From CAVALG01 sp963656085 (GTDB lineage Bacteria > Bacillota > Clostridia > Oscillospirales > Acutalibacteraceae), in NCBI GenBank assembly GCA_963656085.1, contig CAVKHV010000012.1, forward strand, positions 1 to 32,138: a stretch of DNA of 32,138 nt. The letters run 5' to 3'. Below the pieces are notes generated by a model, which was not told the origin of the DNA, ran no database searches, and saw nothing but the letters and a program-made list of their open reading frames with translations. This document shows, one piece after another, positions 1 to 8,611 of the stretch; within the stretch, counting starts at the first letter, position 1, and each line of letters opens with the position of its first letter. The translations under genes were made by a program, and so were the position numbers.

Positions 1-1170
1 ATTGTTATGTTTGCGCCGCTTTACCTTTCAAACTACTGCGTAAACGGCTGCGTATACTGCCCGTACCATATGAAAAACAAGCACATAGCAAGGGTGAAAC
101 TGACGCAGGAACAGGTTAAAAAAGAGGTTATCGCATTACAGGATATGGGGCACAAGCGCCTTGCGATAGAGGCGGGCGAAGACCCGAAAAACAACCCGAT
201 AGAATACATACTTGACTGCATTAAGACCATTTATTCGGTACACCATAAAAACGGTGACATCCGCCGAGTTAACGTAAACATAGCGGCGACCACGGTCGAA
301 AACTACCGCAAACTTAAAGAAGCAGGAATAGGAACATACATACTGTTCCAGGAAACATACAACAAAAAAAGTTACCTTGAACTGCACCCGACGGGTCCGA
401 AACACGACTACGACTATCACACCGAGGCAATGGATCGCGCTATGGAAGGCGGGATTGACGACGTGGGACTCGGCGTTTTGTTCGGGCTTGAGGGATACCG
501 TTATGAATTTACGGGACTTCTTATGCACGCGGAACACCTTGAGGCGGTACACGGGGTAGGTCCGCACACCATAAGCGTGCCGCGCGTTAAACACGCCGAC
601 GATATTGACCCCGACGTTTTTGACAACGGAATATCGGATGAAATGTTTGCAAAAATAATTGCCTGCATACGCATTGCCGTACCGTACACCGGTATGATAA
701 TATCGACAAGAGAAAGCGAGACTGTAAGGGGTAACGTGCTCAATTACGGCATTTCGCAGATAAGCGGTGCTTCGCGCACCTCCGTAGGCGGATATTGCGA
801 GGAGGAACGCCCCCACGATTCGGAACAGTTTGACGTTTCGGATCAAAGAACGCTTGACGAGGTTGTAAGGTGGCTTATGCAAACGGGGCATATCCCGTCT
901 TTCTGCACCGCCTGCTACCGCGAGGGACGTACGGGCGACCGCTTTATGAGCCTGTGTAAAAACGGGCAGATACTTAACTGCTGCCATCCCAACGCGCTTA
1001 TGACGCTGACTGAATATCTTGTTGATTACGCGTCGGACGAAACCAAGGAGGTCGGGTTTAAACTTATAGAAAGCGAACTCGACAAAATACCTGCCGAAAA
1101 GGTAAGAAATATTGCGCGCGAGCGTATTGAAAAAATCAAGACATCCGACAGCCGCGATTTCAGATTTTAA
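1..1170 (+). CDS. hydG: [FeFe] hydrogenase H-cluster radical SAM maturase HydG (5' truncated by window edge)
   Basis: HydG is a radical SAM tyrosine lyase that cleaves tyrosine to p-cresol and supplies the CO and CN ligands of the H-cluster. The reading frame is open from base 1, so about 80 N-terminal residues lie outside the window; 389 codons are visible, against roughly 470 residues in the family. The CX3CX2C radical SAM cluster motif is at visible residues 13, 17 and 20. The C-terminal auxiliary-cluster motif CX2CX22C, specific to HydG among ThiH relatives, is at 302, 305 and 328. hydF follows 39 nt downstream on the same strand, which confirms the assignment; hydE is expected upstream but cannot be seen. 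The protein acts in the cytoplasm with HydE and HydF. The identification is very secure. Confidence 0.96.
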   Translation: MVMFAPLYLSNYCVNGCVYCPYHMKNKHIARVKLTQEQVKKEVIALQDMGHKRLAIEAGEDPKNNPIEYILDCIKTIYSVHHKNGDIRRVNVNIAATTVENYRKLKEAGIGTYILFQETYNKKSYLELHPTGPKHDYDYHTEAMDRAMEGGIDDVGLGVLFGLEGYRYEFTGLLMHAEHLEAVHGVGPHTISVPRVKHADDIDPDVFDNGISDEMFAKIIACIRIAVPYTGMIISTRESETVRGNVLNYGISQISGASRTSVGGYCEEERPHDSEQFDVSDQRTLDEVVRWLMQTGHIPSFCTACYREGRTGDRFMSLCKNGQILNCCHPNALMTLTEYLVDYASDETKEVGFKLIESELDKIPAEKVRNIARERIEKIKTSDSRDFRF

Positions 1171-1209
1171 ATTTCGGGCTTTGACGCCCTAAAAAGGAGG
1201 CACATTGCA

Positions 1210-2409
1210 ATGGGACTTAATGACAGAGCATCGGCAGAGCGGGTGCACATAGGCTTTTTCGGGCTGCGGAACGCAGGTAAATCAAGCGTTGTAAACGCCG
1301 TAACGGGGCAAAAACTCTCGCTTGTTTCGGATATTTTGGGCACAACGACCGACCCTGTGCAAAAAGCGATGGAAATATTGCCGTTAGGCCCCGTTGTGAT
1401 AATAGACACGCCCGGAATTGACGACGTGGGCGCGCTTGGCGAAATGCGGGTAAAGCGCGCGCTGGCAGTACTTTCAAAAACCGATGTGGCGGTACTGGTA
1501 GTTGACGCCCAAAAGGGATTACAGGCGGCCGACCGCGAACTGACCGAACTTTTTAAATCCAAAAACATTTCTTTTGTTACGGTATACAATAAATCCGATT
1601 TGCTTGAAACCGTACCCGAAAACAGTGAAAACACGGTGTACGTGAGCGCACAAAACAGCAGCGGCATAATCGAACTTAAAGAAATGATAGGGCATTTGGC
1701 AAAATCAGCCGAAAATCATCAAACTCTGATAGGCGATTTGGTGGCAGGCGGGGATGTTGTGCTGCTTGTAACACCGATAGACGAATCGGCGCCCAAAGGC
1801 AGAATGATACTTCCGCAGCAGCAGATGATACGGGAGGTATTAGACTGCGGCGCCATAAATATCGTGGTTAAGGAAACGGAACTGAAACAGGCGCTCGACC
1901 TGCTGCCGCAAAATCCTAAACTTGTTATAACCGATTCGCAGGCATTCGGGTTTGTAAGCAAAATTGTGCCGCCTGATGTTCCGCTCACCTCATTCTCGAT
2001 TCTTTTTGCACGCTACAAGGGCGAACTCGGCACGGCGGTTGAAGGTGCATCAATACTTAAATATTTAAAAGACAGCGACACGGTGCTGATTTCGGAAGGC
2101 TGCACGCACCACCGCCAATGCAATGACATAGGTGCTGTAAAACTGCCGAATTGGATAAGAAAATACAGCGATGCAGACCCGAAATTCGAGTATTCCTCGG
2201 GCACCGAATTCCCCGAAGACCTTTCAAAATACGCACTGGTTGTACACTGCGGTGCCTGTATGATAAGCGAACGGGAAATGAAATCACGCATAGCGCAGTG
2301 TACGGAAAGTAAAATTCCCATAACAAACTACGGCATTGCGATTGCCGAAATGCACGGAATATTGCGCCGCTCGCTTGCGCCGTTCCCCGACATACTTAAA
2401 AAACTGTAA
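1210..2409 (+). CDS. hydF: [FeFe] hydrogenase H-cluster maturation GTPase HydF
   Basis: HydF is the scaffold GTPase on which the diiron subcluster is assembled before transfer to apo-hydrogenase HydA. The 399-residue length is typical. An N-terminal Era/TrmE-like G domain has a P-loop at residues 18-25 (GLRNAGKS), DTPG at 66-69 and NKSD at 127-130. The C-terminal half carries the HydF iron-sulfur motif: a CxH (Cys-Thr-His) near residue 300, then HCGAC about 50 residues later. The start is supported by an AAGGAGG ribosome binding site ending about 8 nt before ATG. It follows hydG by 39 nt, probably in one transcript, and ends just before a strong terminator. No hydrogenase structural gene is in the window. 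Confidence 0.97.
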   Translation: MGLNDRASAERVHIGFFGLRNAGKSSVVNAVTGQKLSLVSDILGTTTDPVQKAMEILPLGPVVIIDTPGIDDVGALGEMRVKRALAVLSKTDVAVLVVDAQKGLQAADRELTELFKSKNISFVTVYNKSDLLETVPENSENTVYVSAQNSSGIIELKEMIGHLAKSAENHQTLIGDLVAGGDVVLLVTPIDESAPKGRMILPQQQMIREVLDCGAINIVVKETELKQALDLLPQNPKLVITDSQAFGFVSKIVPPDVPLTSFSILFARYKGELGTAVEGASILKYLKDSDTVLISEGCTHHRQCNDIGAVKLPNWIRKYSDADPKFEYSSGTEFPEDLSKYALVVHCGACMISEREMKSRIAQCTESKIPITNYGIAIAEMHGILRRSLAPFPDILKKL

Positions 2410-2417
2410 AAATTAAG

Positions 2418-2456
2418 AACTGCGTTTCCGTTTTTTGCGGAAGCGCAGTTTTTGCT
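2418..2456 (+). terminator. Rho-independent terminator after hydF
   Basis: A 13-bp inverted repeat (2418-2430 with 2438-2450, one G-T pair) has a 7-nt T-rich loop and is followed by TTTTTGCTTT. It ends the hyd transcript. Read on the minus strand the same hairpin is followed by CTTAATTTTT, so it may also stop the convergent hydrolase gene that ends at 2467. Confidence 0.88.
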
Positions 2457-2466
2457 TTAAGTATTA

Positions 2467-3603
2467 TCAATAATCAAGTGACGAATAGAGCATATTTTTA
2501 ATCTTGGGATGTATAACCTGCCAAAATGCGTTTGTCATATGCTGAGCATAAAACATTCCTATTCGGTTAACAGGGTCAATATGTACATATGCGCCCGCCG
2601 CACCGTCCCAACCGAACTCGCCCACGGGACTTAGCGAGCCTATCAATTCCGGGTGGGTATTAACGCGAACGCCGAGACCGTAATTATAACCGAGCAGATG
2701 TTCCCAGTTAAAGTCTTTTTTCGCGGTTTCGCTGAGTCTTCCCGTACTCATTACCCTTATGGCACTTTCGGACAGTATGCGGCTGCCGTTTTTGCCGACG
2801 CCGCCCGAATACATTGCGATTATGAATTTTGTATAGTCCTCAACCGTGGAATAAAGCCCTGCGCCGCCGCTTTCATATTCGGGCCCCAGAACAAAAGGAG
2901 GTATCGGCGGCATTTTTTTGAGTTTCAGCGGCTCGCCTGTCTCAACACATTCGTAAAGGGTTGCCAAGCGATCCATTATACCGTCCCTGTTAAATCCGGT
3001 GTCTTTCATACCAAGCGGCTCAAATATATTTTCGGCAAGGTATTCGCCGAATTTTTTGCCGCTGACCTGTTCTATAACCGCACCCAAAATATCGTGGCAA
3101 ACGCTGTACTCCCAATGAGTATCGGGTTGAAACCACAGCGGTGCTTTTGCAAACGCCTTTACCGATTGCACGGTGGGCATTCTGCCGTTTGTTTCCTCAT
3201 ACACCTGTTTCATAGCGTCGGGCCACAGGTTATAGTCGAAGCCTGCCGTCATTGACATAAGGTGAACTAAGCGCACGGGCTCCGCAGGTTCAAGTTCCTC
3301 GCCCCTGTTAACGCGCGCCTGCATATCTTTAAATTCGGGGAAGATTTCATAAAGCGGCTGCATCAGCCTCACCTTTCCGCGCTCAACAAGCTGCATAAAT
3401 GCGGCGCAGGTTATGGGCTTAGTTGCCGAAAAAAGATTATAGACCTGATCGTGGGTAATTCTTTTGCCGCTTTCCATATCGGCTATACCTTTGCCGTACC
3501 TGTAAATCTCCTCACCCTCACGGGTTATAAGGCAATCCACCCCCGGTATTCCCTTAACATTTGTAAGGTAATCAAGATATTCCTCTAAATATTTAAAATT
3601 CAT
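2467..3603 (-). CDS. Serine hydrolase, class C beta-lactamase / penicillin-binding-like family (Pfam Beta-lactamase fold)
   Basis: A 378-residue serine hydrolase. The active-site SxxK motif is Ser59-Ala-Thr-Lys62 and the second motif is Tyr166-Ser-Val, a YxN variant common in the esterase-like branch. A WDGAAGAY segment near residue 330 occupies the place of the third (KTG-like) motif. No signal peptide is seen, so it is probably cytoplasmic and acts as an esterase or peptidase; resistance to beta-lactams cannot be inferred. The ATG at 3603 was chosen because GAGGGAAG precedes it at good spacing. A longer frame to 3696 exists, but that ATG lies inside a predicted -10 box (TATGCT) and would add a composition-atypical 31-residue leader. 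The substrate is unknown. Confidence 0.85.
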   Translation of the reverse strand: MNFKYLEEYLDYLTNVKGIPGVDCLITREGEEIYRYGKGIADMESGKRITHDQVYNLFSATKPITCAAFMQLVERGKVRLMQPLYEIFPEFKDMQARVNRGEELEPAEPVRLVHLMSMTAGFDYNLWPDAMKQVYEETNGRMPTVQSVKAFAKAPLWFQPDTHWEYSVCHDILGAVIEQVSGKKFGEYLAENIFEPLGMKDTGFNRDGIMDRLATLYECVETGEPLKLKKMPPIPPFVLGPEYESGGAGLYSTVEDYTKFIIAMYSGGVGKNGSRILSESAIRVMSTGRLSETAKKDFNWEHLLGYNYGLGVRVNTHPELIGSLSPVGEFGWDGAAGAYVHIDPVNRIGMFYAQHMTNAFWQVIHPKIKNMLYSSLDY

Positions 3604-3691
3604 AATCTTCCCTCTTTTGCCTCTGCTGTTATCGCCGTCTGCCGTGCAGGCCGGTTTGCGGGCGGCACTCCGAATTAAATTTATTTTTTTC

Positions 3692-3720
3692 AGCATATCA
3701 TATTCACGCCCTTAAATCAA
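3692..3720 (-). promoter_or_regulatory. Candidate sigma-A promoter for the serine hydrolase
   Basis: TTGATT (3715-3720), a 17-bp spacer and TATGCT (3692-3697) on the minus strand. The -10 is weak (4 of 6). It leaves an untranslated leader of about 80 nt before the ATG at 3603 and argues against the upstream ATG at 3696. Confidence 0.45.
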
Positions 3721-4081
3721 GATTTCGAGCAAAAAATAATTAAAAAGGCGGTCGCCCGGCAGCGGTGCAGACGGGCGGGGCTTTTACGGCAAAATTATTT
3801 TTGTGAAAAACCGGTAAAATTATATACCGGGACTTGAAATTATAAAAATCTTCTGTTATAATAAACATAATTTATAGTGTTTTGCAACTTTTTATATTAT
3901 ATTTTGTGTATATTAAACAAAATAATGGTTGTCTTTTTGGCAGAACGAAGTTTTACCGCTTGCTAAAGTCGGTTATACGAAAACAGACTTGCACATACAA
4001 TTTTAAAAGGAAAAAACGATGCAGTGAAACACGGCACCGTTCGGCGACAGCCGATAAATAACATTAAAAGGCGGAACCAAA
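3721..4081 (+). other. Intergenic region and long leader upstream of the EF-G-like gene
   Basis: No gene is seen here. The region holds a GC-rich hairpin (3753-3758 pairing with 3772-3777, 13-nt loop, no clean T-run), an inverted repeat CCGGTA...TACCGG (3811-3830) just upstream of the promoter -35, the promoter at 3834-3862, and a 5' untranslated leader of about 210 nt. The leader contains a two-codon open frame (ATG CAG TGA, 4019-4027) preceded by AAAAGGA, so it could initiate translation. No known riboswitch class was recognised. Confidence 0.5.
3834..3862 (+). promoter_or_regulatory. Strong sigma-A promoter with extended -10, upstream of the EF-G-like gene
   Basis: TTGAAA (3834-3839), exactly 17 bp, then TATAAT (3857-3862), with TGT immediately before the -10 giving an extended -10. 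Transcription should start near 3869, leaving about 210 nt of leader before the ATG at 4082. Confidence 0.85.
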
Positions 4082-6127
4082 ATGAAACAATTTAACGCTG
4101 ACCACATCAAAAACATTGCACTTTTAGGACACGCATCCTCCGGCAAAACAACCCTTGCCGACGCTATTCTGTATATTTCGGGACTTACCGACCGAATCGG
4201 AAAAACGGGCGACGGCACCTGTGTTATGGATTTTGACCCGGAAGAAAAGAAACGCGGCTCATCGCTTACTACAAGCGTTTACCAGTTTGAAAGCGGCGAA
4301 TATAAGATAAATATGATTGACGCACCGGGACTTTTCGATTTTGCCGGCGGCGTAAGCGAAGCCGTAACGGCGGCGGACACCGTCCTTACGGTGTTATCGG
4401 GAAAATCAGGTCTTTCGGTAGGGGCTGCGCTTAATTTCGAACTTGCAAGACGTGAAGGCAAAGCCTGCGCCTTCTTTATAGGCAAACTCGACTCCTCGCG
4501 CGCATATTTTTACCGTGTAATCTCCACCCTTACCGGGCGCTACGGCGCCGTTATCTGCCCCGTGGTAGTTCCCATTGAAGAAGGCGATTCGGTTTTGGGA
4601 TTTGTTGACCTTATTAAAAACAAGGCGTATAAATACGACGGGACTAACCGCACCGAAATACCCGTTCCGAAAAATGCGGACATTGAAAATATGCGGACGG
4701 TTATGATAGAGGCGGCAGCGTCATCGGACGAGGCGCTTATGGAAAAATACTTTGAGGGTGAGCAGTTAAGCGAAGCCGAAATCACTTCCGCGCTTGCAAA
4801 AGGAATGGCGGACGGCAGCGTTTGCCCCGTTTTTTGCGGAATTAACCAGACCGGCGCAGCGGTTGACATAATGATGGAATTATTGCCGCAACTTGCACCG
4901 AGTGCGGCGGCAGCCGAATATGACATCAAAAATGACGGCACGGACGGTAAACTGAACTGTGACCCGAGCGGCCGCGCGGCAGCCCTTGTATTTAAAACGG
5001 TAGCCGACCCGTTTGTAGGAAAACTCTCGTTTATAAAAGTGGTTTCGGGCGAAATCACTTCGGATATGAAACTTATCAATTCCCGAACAGGAAACGAAGA
5101 AAAACTCGGAAAACTTATGTGGATAAAGGCAGGTAAACAGGAGGAAGCCGGAAAAGTGGGCGCCGGCGATATCTGCTGTGTTGCAAAACTCGGCGGCGTA
5201 TTGACCGGGGATACGCTTTGTGCCGCAGGACATCGCATAGAAATATCCGGCGTGCCCTTCCCCCATCCGCAACTTACCCTTGCGGTCAAGCCGAAAAACA
5301 AGGGTGAGGATGAAAAGGTAGCGGCAGGACTTGCAAAAATAGGCGAAGAAGACCCGACTATGTTATTCTACCCGAACAACGAAACAAAGAAACTTATAAT
5401 TGCGGGCTTGGGCGAACAACACATTGATGTCATAGCCGCAAAACTTAAATCAAAATTCGGTGTTGAAGTAACTCTCAGCGTACCCAAAGTAGCGTACCGC
5501 GAAACGATCACCCGCAAATGCAAGGTTCAGGGACGGCACAAGAAACAATCGGGCGGGCATGGACAGTTCGGTGATGTTTGGATTGAGTTTGAACCGTGCG
5601 ACAGTGACGGACTTGTATTTGAAGAAAAGATATTCGGCGGCGCAGTGCCTAAAAACTTTTTTCCTGCCGTTGAAAAGGGACTTACCGAAAGTATGGCAAA
5701 GGGCGTACTTGCAGGCTACCCGATGGTAGGCGTTAAGGCAACCCTGACGGACGGTTCGTACCACCCGGTTGACTCCTCCGAAATGTCGTTCAAAATGGCT
5801 GCCCAAATAGCCTACAAAGAGGGCATACCGCAGGCTCACCCGATTCTTTTAGAGCCGATAGGCGAACTTGCGGTTAAAGTACCCGATGAAAATATGGGCG
5901 ACGTAATAGGCGAAATAAACAAGCGCCGCGGACGTATGCTCGGCATCACCCCGGCGGAAGATAAAATGCAGGAAATAGCCGCCGAAGTCCCGATGGCGGA
6001 AATGAGCGACTTTGCAACCGCTATGCGCTCAATAGCCCAGGGCAGGGCGTCATTTGTATTCACCTTCACAAGATATGAGGAAGCGCCGCCGCAGGTTGTA
6101 AGCGCAATAGTCGCCGAAAACAAATAA
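4082..6127 (+). CDS. Elongation factor G-like translational GTPase (paralogue of FusA)
   Basis: A 681-residue protein with the full EF-G layout: G domain, domain II, domain III, domain IV (a QSGGHGQFGDV segment matching the EF-G tip region near residue 495) and a domain V ending with SIAQGRASF. The P-loop is GHASSGKT (16-23) and G4 is GKLD (134-137). Two conserved elements differ from canonical EF-G. Switch I reads RGSSL (58-62) instead of RGITI, and the switch II DxPGH motif reads DAPGL, so the catalytic histidine is Leu84. It therefore belongs to the EF-G-like paralogue group, not the housekeeping FusA. It stands alone, not in an rpsL-rpsG-tuf operon, with its own strong promoter. The start has AAGGCGG about 8 nt upstream. 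It probably binds ribosomes with slow or altered GTP hydrolysis; its actual role is unknown. Confidence 0.9.
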   Translation: MKQFNADHIKNIALLGHASSGKTTLADAILYISGLTDRIGKTGDGTCVMDFDPEEKKRGSSLTTSVYQFESGEYKINMIDAPGLFDFAGGVSEAVTAADTVLTVLSGKSGLSVGAALNFELARREGKACAFFIGKLDSSRAYFYRVISTLTGRYGAVICPVVVPIEEGDSVLGFVDLIKNKAYKYDGTNRTEIPVPKNADIENMRTVMIEAAASSDEALMEKYFEGEQLSEAEITSALAKGMADGSVCPVFCGINQTGAAVDIMMELLPQLAPSAAAAEYDIKNDGTDGKLNCDPSGRAAALVFKTVADPFVGKLSFIKVVSGEITSDMKLINSRTGNEEKLGKLMWIKAGKQEEAGKVGAGDICCVAKLGGVLTGDTLCAAGHRIEISGVPFPHPQLTLAVKPKNKGEDEKVAAGLAKIGEEDPTMLFYPNNETKKLIIAGLGEQHIDVIAAKLKSKFGVEVTLSVPKVAYRETITRKCKVQGRHKKQSGGHGQFGDVWIEFEPCDSDGLVFEEKIFGGAVPKNFFPAVEKGLTESMAKGVLAGYPMVGVKATLTDGSYHPVDSSEMSFKMAAQIAYKEGIPQAHPILLEPIGELAVKVPDENMGDVIGEINKRRGRMLGITPAEDKMQEIAAEVPMAEMSDFATAMRSIAQGRASFVFTFTRYEEAPPQVVSAIVAENK

Positions 6128-6146
6128 TTTATCCGAAAGTAAGAAC

Positions 6147-6184
6147 AGCCGTCTGCCGAAATTTATTTTGGCAGGCGGCTTTAG
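6147..6184 (+). terminator. Terminator between the convergent EF-G-like gene and spoIIE
   Basis: An 11-bp inverted repeat with one G-T pair (6147-6157 with 6170-6180), a 12-nt A/T-rich loop and a short T-tract (TTTAG). The gap between the convergent genes is only 65 bp, so it may serve both directions; the T-run is weak on each strand. Confidence 0.6.
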
Positions 6185-6192
6185 CATCCGTA

Positions 6193-8493
6193 TCACACCG
6201 CTTTTTGCAATATTGCAGATATAACGGTTATGTCATCCTCGTGCCCGTCGCAGCGGCGGCGCCTGGCGCAGGAAATTATATGGTCGGACAACTGTTTCGC
6301 GGAACCGTCGCCCCACGATTCAAGTTCCGCGCATATCCAGTCGGTTCCGTCGCCGGTCGCGCCGTCCGACATCAGCAGCACAATATCATCCTCTTTAAGC
6401 GTAACTCCGGCGGTATCGAAATTCACATCGCGCAATATCCCTATCGGCAGCGAATGGCATTCCGCCTTGCCGGTTCTTCCGTTTCGCCGCACAAGGGTCG
6501 GCGCAGCGCCGGCTTTATATAAATCGGTCTGCCCGGTAAATAGGTCTACACAGGCTATATCCACGGTTGAAAGCGACTCGTCGGTTGATTTGAATATCAT
6601 AGCCGAGTTGATAATTTTTAAGGAGCACTCATACCCGAATCCCGATTTTAAAAGTCTCGACATAAGCCCTGCCGCCATTGCCCCGTCAACCGCCGCCCTG
6701 CCGCCGTTACCCATACCGTCGCACAGCAGCATATAAAATCTGCCCCTGCCGTCAAAGAAACATTCGGTAGCGTCACCGCACATAACGTTATTGTTGCAAT
6801 TGTAACTGCTTACGGCATACTCAACGGTATAATTCGCCTTTTCGGTAACATTGACATAGACCTCGCCCCCGGTCTTCATAATGCTCGGCGGCTCAAACCT
6901 TCTGCCGCATATATCTTCAAGAAGGTTAAGAACACGCAAACGGTTAAACGGCAGCGCCGGTTCTTTGCTTAATTTTATTTCAACAAACATTCTGCCGAAT
7001 TTATCAATACAGCAGCCGCAGTCCGCCACGCGCATATCAAGTGATTTAAGTCCGCTTGATATCTTAATCGCGGTCTCGTTGTCAAATTTTTCCGAATTTT
7101 TAAACTCATCCGCCAGGTCGGCGAGCATATCGGAAATGCCGTTAAACTGGTCGGACACAACCTCACGCATCTCCACGATTCGCTGCTCTGCCGCCATTTT
7201 TCCGCAAAAATCGGCATAATGGTCGGAAAATGCCGTTTCGACCCACTCAAGCCTTAAACATCTTTCGGCAAATCCGATAGGTATATCTGCAATCGAGAGC
7301 GGTTCCCCGCGTTTTGCAGACACGGAAAAGGCAATCATAGCGTCAACCGTTTCTTTGCGTCGTGTTTCCCAACAATTTATTCTGAATGAGCAGCCGCGGC
7401 AGGCGTCCCTTTCAACAAGGGACAGCACCTTTTCAAAATCGGGGGTGTTAAATTCGCTCAGCCGTCCGGAAACCGTTTCAACCGTTTCGCAAACATCGCG
7501 CAGTGCAACGGAAGCGTGCCCGAGCCGCTGAACAATCAGTTTTCTCAATCCGTCAAAATTTTCAATATTCGCCTTGCCCGATACCGCCGAATTTATTTTT
7601 ACCGAAATGCAATCAGGCAGGAATGTGAAAATTGCGCCGCCTATTACCGATTCAAGCAGTAACGCGACCGAATCGGACGCGGCGTTTTTAAATATAACAT
7701 AGACGCACATCACGGCGGAAAAAACGGCGGCCTCCACTATTTTATATTGAGCCGAGAAAACGCCGCACAGACATCCCGCTATCGCCGTAAGCGCAGCGGC
7801 GTGCACATCCCCGCCCGCCAAAACCATACAAAGTCCGACCGCAGTACCGCACACGGCACCGATGGCGGAATTGCGTATTCTTGTAACAAAAAGAATGAAA
7901 ATCACGCTCAGCACCCGACCGACCGAGGCATTGCCCACCGTTACGGGGTAAAGCCCCGTAAGCGTTATACAAACCGATACTATAAGGCAGCTGATTTCGT
8001 CTGCAGTAGTACCGTAACCTCCGATGAGTTCGAGTTTTGCGGAACGCGCCGCAAAATAAGCGTAGCCACCTGCAATAATTCCCTCTGCGGCGGCAAGCAT
8101 ATAGTTTTTAACGCCTGCCGCTGCAAAGCAACGGCAAACAGCCAAAAAAACAGATGTGATAAGAAACAGGGAAATCGGGTTGGCAGAGCGGCGACCGCCG
8201 CCAAGCAAAAATTTCACCGATGTTACCGCAAATACCGCCGCTATGTAAGAAAAAGCGTTGCCGCTGAGCGCGGGGATGTATCCCGCAAAAGCACCGATTG
8301 CCGCCGCTGCCGAAAATTCAAGCGGCATCCCTGCCGCAAACCCCACACCGAGCGGATAAATGTCCGCCGGCAAACGTGCCCGTGCAAGAAAAAATCCGAG
8401 CAATACCGCAATAATCTGGAAAACTGTCGCTGCTGCCGCTTTCCCGAGCCGTACTTTCTCTTTAAAATTATATTCCTTCAGTTTCGCAAACAT
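6193..8493 (-). CDS. spoIIE: Stage II sporulation protein E, membrane PP2C-type phosphatase
   Basis: SpoIIE dephosphorylates SpoIIAA in the forespore, which releases sigma-F from SpoIIAB, and it takes part in polar septation. The 766-residue length is normal. Residues 1 to about 310 contain roughly ten hydrophobic helices. A central cytoplasmic region (about 320-580) includes a CRGCSFRINCW cysteine cluster. The C-terminal PP2C domain starts with DGMGNG at 592-597 and continues with SLPIGI (about 681-686), MSDG (about 708-711) and EDDITVI (from 752); the aspartates are the metal ligands. The gene sits near yabR as in other spore formers but is separated from it by accessory genes. A promoter with Spo0A-like boxes lies upstream. 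The ribosome binding site is modest (GGTGGTG). Confidence 0.96.
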   Translation of the reverse strand: MFAKLKEYNFKEKVRLGKAAAATVFQIIAVLLGFFLARARLPADIYPLGVGFAAGMPLEFSAAAAIGAFAGYIPALSGNAFSYIAAVFAVTSVKFLLGGGRRSANPISLFLITSVFLAVCRCFAAAGVKNYMLAAAEGIIAGGYAYFAARSAKLELIGGYGTTADEISCLIVSVCITLTGLYPVTVGNASVGRVLSVIFILFVTRIRNSAIGAVCGTAVGLCMVLAGGDVHAAALTAIAGCLCGVFSAQYKIVEAAVFSAVMCVYVIFKNAASDSVALLLESVIGGAIFTFLPDCISVKINSAVSGKANIENFDGLRKLIVQRLGHASVALRDVCETVETVSGRLSEFNTPDFEKVLSLVERDACRGCSFRINCWETRRKETVDAMIAFSVSAKRGEPLSIADIPIGFAERCLRLEWVETAFSDHYADFCGKMAAEQRIVEMREVVSDQFNGISDMLADLADEFKNSEKFDNETAIKISSGLKSLDMRVADCGCCIDKFGRMFVEIKLSKEPALPFNRLRVLNLLEDICGRRFEPPSIMKTGGEVYVNVTEKANYTVEYAVSSYNCNNNVMCGDATECFFDGRGRFYMLLCDGMGNGGRAAVDGAMAAGLMSRLLKSGFGYECSLKIINSAMIFKSTDESLSTVDIACVDLFTGQTDLYKAGAAPTLVRRNGRTGKAECHSLPIGILRDVNFDTAGVTLKEDDIVLLMSDGATGDGTDWICAELESWGDGSAKQLSDHIISCARRRRCDGHEDDITVISAILQKAV

Positions 8494-8550
8494 ATTTTAC
8501 ACCACCGTTTTGTTTATCCCCCATCCTATTCAATTCCATATGCGCTTTTT

Positions 8551-8586
8551 ATTATACGGGGGGAGGACGGTCAAAATATGTCAAAA
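8551..8586 (-). promoter_or_regulatory. Candidate Spo0A-dependent sigma-A promoter of spoIIE (22-bp spacer, tandem 0A-like boxes)
   Basis: On the minus strand a perfect TTGACA (8579-8584) and a perfect TATAAT (8551-8556) are separated by 22 bp, too far for unaided sigma-A holoenzyme. Two tandem copies of TTTTGAC (8579-8586 and 8569-8576 on the plus-strand numbering) lie exactly 10 bp apart, one overlapping the -35. Each resembles the Spo0A box (TGTCGAA on the opposite strand) with one and two mismatches. B. subtilis spoIIG and spoIIE promoters have the same over-long spacing and 0A-box arrangement. Confidence 0.7.
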
Positions 8587-8611
8587 CAGAGTTTTACCCG
8601 AAATTCGGCAT

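Noticed and set aside
136..987. Long open frame on the minus strand inside hydG
   Set aside because: It is antisense to a strongly conserved HydG frame, and its predicted protein has no recognisable domain and an odd composition. The same applies to long antisense frames in spoIIE (7747-8613), hemZ (18236-19015), recJ (22956-23729) and the exporter genes.
3604..3696. Longer start for the serine hydrolase (ATG at 3696)
   Set aside because: The ATG lies within a predicted -10 box, has a poor ribosome binding site and adds a leader unlike the family. GAGGGAAG precedes the ATG at 3603.
3753..3777. Terminator between the serine hydrolase and EF-G-like genes
   Set aside because: The hairpin has a 13-nt loop and no adjacent T-run on either strand, and both flanking genes are transcribed away from it.
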